Source: Spinacia oleracea
Lineage: Eukaryota > Streptophyta > Magnoliopsida > Caryophyllales > Amaranthaceae
NCBI RefSeq assembly: GCF_020520425.1
Contig: NC_079490.1
Coordinates: 3,968,001-4,032,000, forward strand
Direction: 5' to 3'
DNA: 64,000 nt
Both the position numbers and the translations under genes were made by a program. Below the pieces are notes generated by a model, which searched no databases, was not told where the DNA came from, and saw only the letters and a list, made by a program, of their open reading frames with translations. This document shows, one piece after another, positions 61,801 to 64,000 of the stretch (position 1 is the first letter of the stretch; every line of letters starts with the position of its first letter).

Positions 61801-62747
61801 AACACCAATTGATATTTCTAGTTTAAACTTGTAATAGTTGATGAAGCAAGTAAATCTCTGTTATAGCTTTGAGTACAAAAGCCAAGTGATTTAATCATTT
61901 GTACACTACTACAATGTCCCTATGTGTGGGCCCCTTCTCTTATGTAGTACATTGTTCATCTGTCAAGAATCAATTCAGTTTTGCGTACCAAAATTCATCT
62001 TGGTACATGTCAATGACCATTTTCCCTTTCCATATTGTCAAGATCATGTATCATTAGATTATATGATTCTGGATCCTAACACTATTTAAGAACGTAAAAT
62101 AAAGTATTGATTCATACTGATTGAAGTTTGTTGTGGTATAAATGTCTCTCAATCCAAAAAGATAAGAATATAAGATTATACATTTTGATATCAAAACAAT
62201 ATTTAAGGATTTAAAGGGTGAAAATAGAGTATTGATTCATACTGGATAAAATAGCTCAAAAAAATCCCGAATTATTATCCTTTAATGATACTGGGCCCCA
62301 ATTTTTATAAACGTGTGGCACTCTTTTTCATCTTTTGATATTTTGTAGAAGTGGATGACAAACTTTTGACATCTGAAATTTGCATTTGCGCCCCCACAAG
62401 ATATTTATAATATCTTTGCATGATTTGTGTTAGAATATGTACTATGTAGCCATCTTTTCATCTTAATTTTAAAGTTTTTCAACAATTGTTTCTTTCTTAA
62501 CATGAACAATGTATTTTTTTTAGGTCAAGAGGTGGTTTGCTATGAGAACCCAAGACCTTCAGTTGGAATTCATCGTTTCATATTTGTGTTGTTTCGACAA
62601 ATGGGAAGGCAAACCGTTTACGCTCCCGGGTGGCGCCAGAACTTCAACACTCGAGACTTTGCCGAAGTGTACAACCTCGGTTTACCCGTTGCTTCGGTCT
62701 ATTTCAATTGCCAAAGGGAGGGAGGTTCGGGTGGAAGAAGGTCGTAA
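58883..62747 (+). CDS. FT: FLOWERING LOCUS T-like florigen, copy 3
   Basis: Exons 58883-59083, 59234-59295, 60259-60299 and 62524-62747 (201, 62, 41, 224 nt) encode 175 residues. The protein is the same as copy 2 except Ile56 and Val99. It has Tyr85, the GIHR segment, and the [13 protein letters not shown] loop with Tyr134, Gly137, Trp138 and Gln140, all typical of flowering-promoting FT rather than TFL1 or repressor-type FT. Start at 58883 aligns exactly with copies 1 and 2 and is preceded by the same TATA-leader arrangement. Intron 3 (2224 bp) carries fewer repeats than copy 2 and a private MITE at 61166-61480. No disabling change seen. Upstream regulation may differ from copy 2 because of the TGTGAGATG motif and the composite MITE. 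Confidence 0.97.
61166..61480. mobile_element. MITE in FT copy 3 intron 3
   Basis: Begins GTGATGTTTGATTGCAAGTA, ends ATGTCAACCAAACTACCC, flanked by CTAG (61162-61165 and 61481-61484). The host repeat elsewhere reads TTTCTAGTTTAAACTTG (61816) without it. Related in sequence to 44282-44707. Confidence 0.72.
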
Positions 62748-63747
62748 AACGTGCGACACTTTTTCACTCTACCGTCTAAGAAACCGTGTCTAAACATCTG
62801 CTGCGCTTTTTAACATCCTGTCTAATAGTAATAATAAAAATTGTCATTATTAAATAAGGAATTGATGCTCTTCTAAAACAAGTACCTTATAAATTTGTCA
62901 CTAAAAACTGTCCTTTTAGACATTTTTGTTAGAGTAATACAATAATAGTAATGATCCACATAGCAGTAATTTGACTATTGAGAATCAGAGTAGTAATTAC
63001 TGACATTTTTTTAGGGGAATTACTGTTTTGTTACTCTAATATAAATGTAAAAATTATTTACCCAAGTTATATTATAAGGCACTTATAATAGTCTTAATAC
63101 TTTTTATGAGTTTTTTTTTTTTTTTTTGAAATGTACAATCTCAGAGAGTCAGAGGGGCTTGAATAAAAGTTGAGCTTTTTTGTTTTTGTATGAATGTTTG
63201 CTTTCTTGTTAAATGTTTATGGTTCATATCAGCCCGGCCCAATAGTATTTGGGCCACAGGTATTTAAATTTTGCAAAGGTTCATTTTTATATTCAGCCCA
63301 ACTTTTTAAAACAAGACCCAAATCTAGTTTTACACCAAAGTATAACAAGACCCAATTCGTATGAGTGTACATCATCCAATTGTGGAAGGGGGAATTACGA
63401 CATACTCTCTGTCTCATTTTACTTGCTCAATTTTGACAAAAGTGTTCTCACAATTAGTTAAATAGAACAGGTAAATTATATTCGAAGTCAAATTATAATC
63501 GGGATAAAGGGTGTAAATCATACTCATTTCAAACGGGGCGAACGTGATTTAGTTATATTTATCGTGTGTACGAACACAACGAAAATAAGTACTCAAACAA
63601 CATAATCAAATTCATAACAAGGACATAAATAATACAACCAACTATGCCGGAAATTAGAAGAATCTCATTGAATCATACGTACCCGTACTTCTAAATATTC
63701 CGTTTAATACGTGTAAGATTAAAAATGAACGGAGGAAGTACGTTAAA
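62748..63747. other. FT copy 3 downstream region
   Basis: Collinear with FT copy 2 downstream (50884-51604) until about 63466; likely 3' UTR near the gene. From 63467 on the sequence is unique in the window and leads to the 3' end of the BAHD gene. A GAACGGAGGAAGTA string at 63728 looks like a Stowaway end without a visible partner. Confidence 0.5.
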
Positions 63748-64000
63748 CTAAGAAGATAGGAAGTTGTAGAAAAGAGACTCAAATTTGGCCATCTCCTTGT
63801 GTGGAAGGGTAACCAAAACATTTACCCCGGAATTGGATTCCTCAATATCAGGAAACAACAATATGATGTCTTTCCTATGGTACACCAAAGGGCAACAATA
63901 CTTGGGTTTACCCCATGGATACTCCACTTGATTAAACCCTAATCTCCACCATGAAGACATTAAGAACTCCCCATGAGGAAACCCTTTGTACAATTCACCC
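63748..64000 (-). CDS. BAHD acyltransferase, C-terminal part (5' end outside window)
   Basis: BAHD enzymes transfer acyl groups from CoA donors to alcohols or amines in the cytosol. The minus-strand frame is open from the window edge to TAG at 63750-63748, 83 residues. It contains SSWWRLGFNQVEYPWGKPKY, in which YPWGKP is the DFGWG-type motif near the C-terminus of the family, followed by DIILLFPDIEESNSGVNVLV and LPHKEMAKFESLF, the usual ending. The HXXXD catalytic motif would lie upstream, outside the window. The VEYPWGKP form resembles members acting on fatty or hydroxycinnamyl alcohols, but the substrate cannot be assigned. No frameshift in the visible part. Confidence 0.85.
   Translation of the reverse strand, partial: GELYKGFPHGEFLMSSWWRLGFNQVEYPWGKPKYCCPLVYHRKDIILLFPDIEESNSGVNVLVTLPHKEMAKFESLFYNFLSS

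Overview
This is a stretch of plant nuclear DNA. The genes have short exons with GT-AG introns, intergenic DNA is AT-rich, and it is filled with plant transposons (Stowaway, hAT, Mutator-like and Tourist-like MITEs, Helitrons, Copia, solo LTRs, tRNA-derived SINEs) and one insertion of plastid DNA. The FT and FAS1 protein sequences fit a core eudicot; I suspect Caryophyllales (Amaranthaceae), but that is a guess from FT sequence flavour and not proven here.

Layout. 1-5404 (minus): most of FASCIATA1 (FAS1), the large subunit of chromatin assembly factor 1, nine exons with the 3' end off the window, and E2F-type sites upstream. Then come three copies of a segmental duplication, each carrying one complete FLOWERING LOCUS T (FT) gene on the plus strand: unit 1 about 7.86-24.28 kb (FT copy 1, 19797-23748), unit 2 about 36.37-51.60 kb (FT copy 2, 46277-50883), unit 3 about 52.02-63.46 kb (FT copy 3, 58883-62747, lacking the left part of the unit). 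All three FT genes have four exons of exactly 201, 62, 41 and 224 nt and encode 175 residues with activator-type signature residues. Copies 2 and 3 differ at only two residues; copy 1 is clearly more diverged. Between units 1 and 2 (24.3-36.3 kb) lies a block of mobile elements: a decayed Copia element (minus) carrying a nested 1.36 kb solo LTR, several MITEs and another solo LTR. At the right edge (63748-64000, minus) is the C-terminal part of a BAHD acyltransferase.

Biology. FT is the mobile flowering signal, so the locus is a local amplification of florigen genes. The copies differ mainly in what has inserted or mutated around them: an upstream G-box kept in copies 2 and 3 but mutated in copy 1; a TGTG-N2-ATG CONSTANS-response-like motif seen only near copy 3's TATA box; a small transposon whose target duplication contains copy 1's stop codon; a Helitron and a solo LTR in copy 1's upstream region; and tandem repeats that have expanded differently in intron 3 of each copy. 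Because the units are paralogous, many insertions can be read against an empty site in a sister unit, which makes element boundaries and target duplications unusually secure. The solo LTR at the exact junction between units 2 and 3 has no target duplication, which suggests the last duplication arose by recombination between LTRs. All statements come from reading the sequence by eye; no database or alignment program was used.
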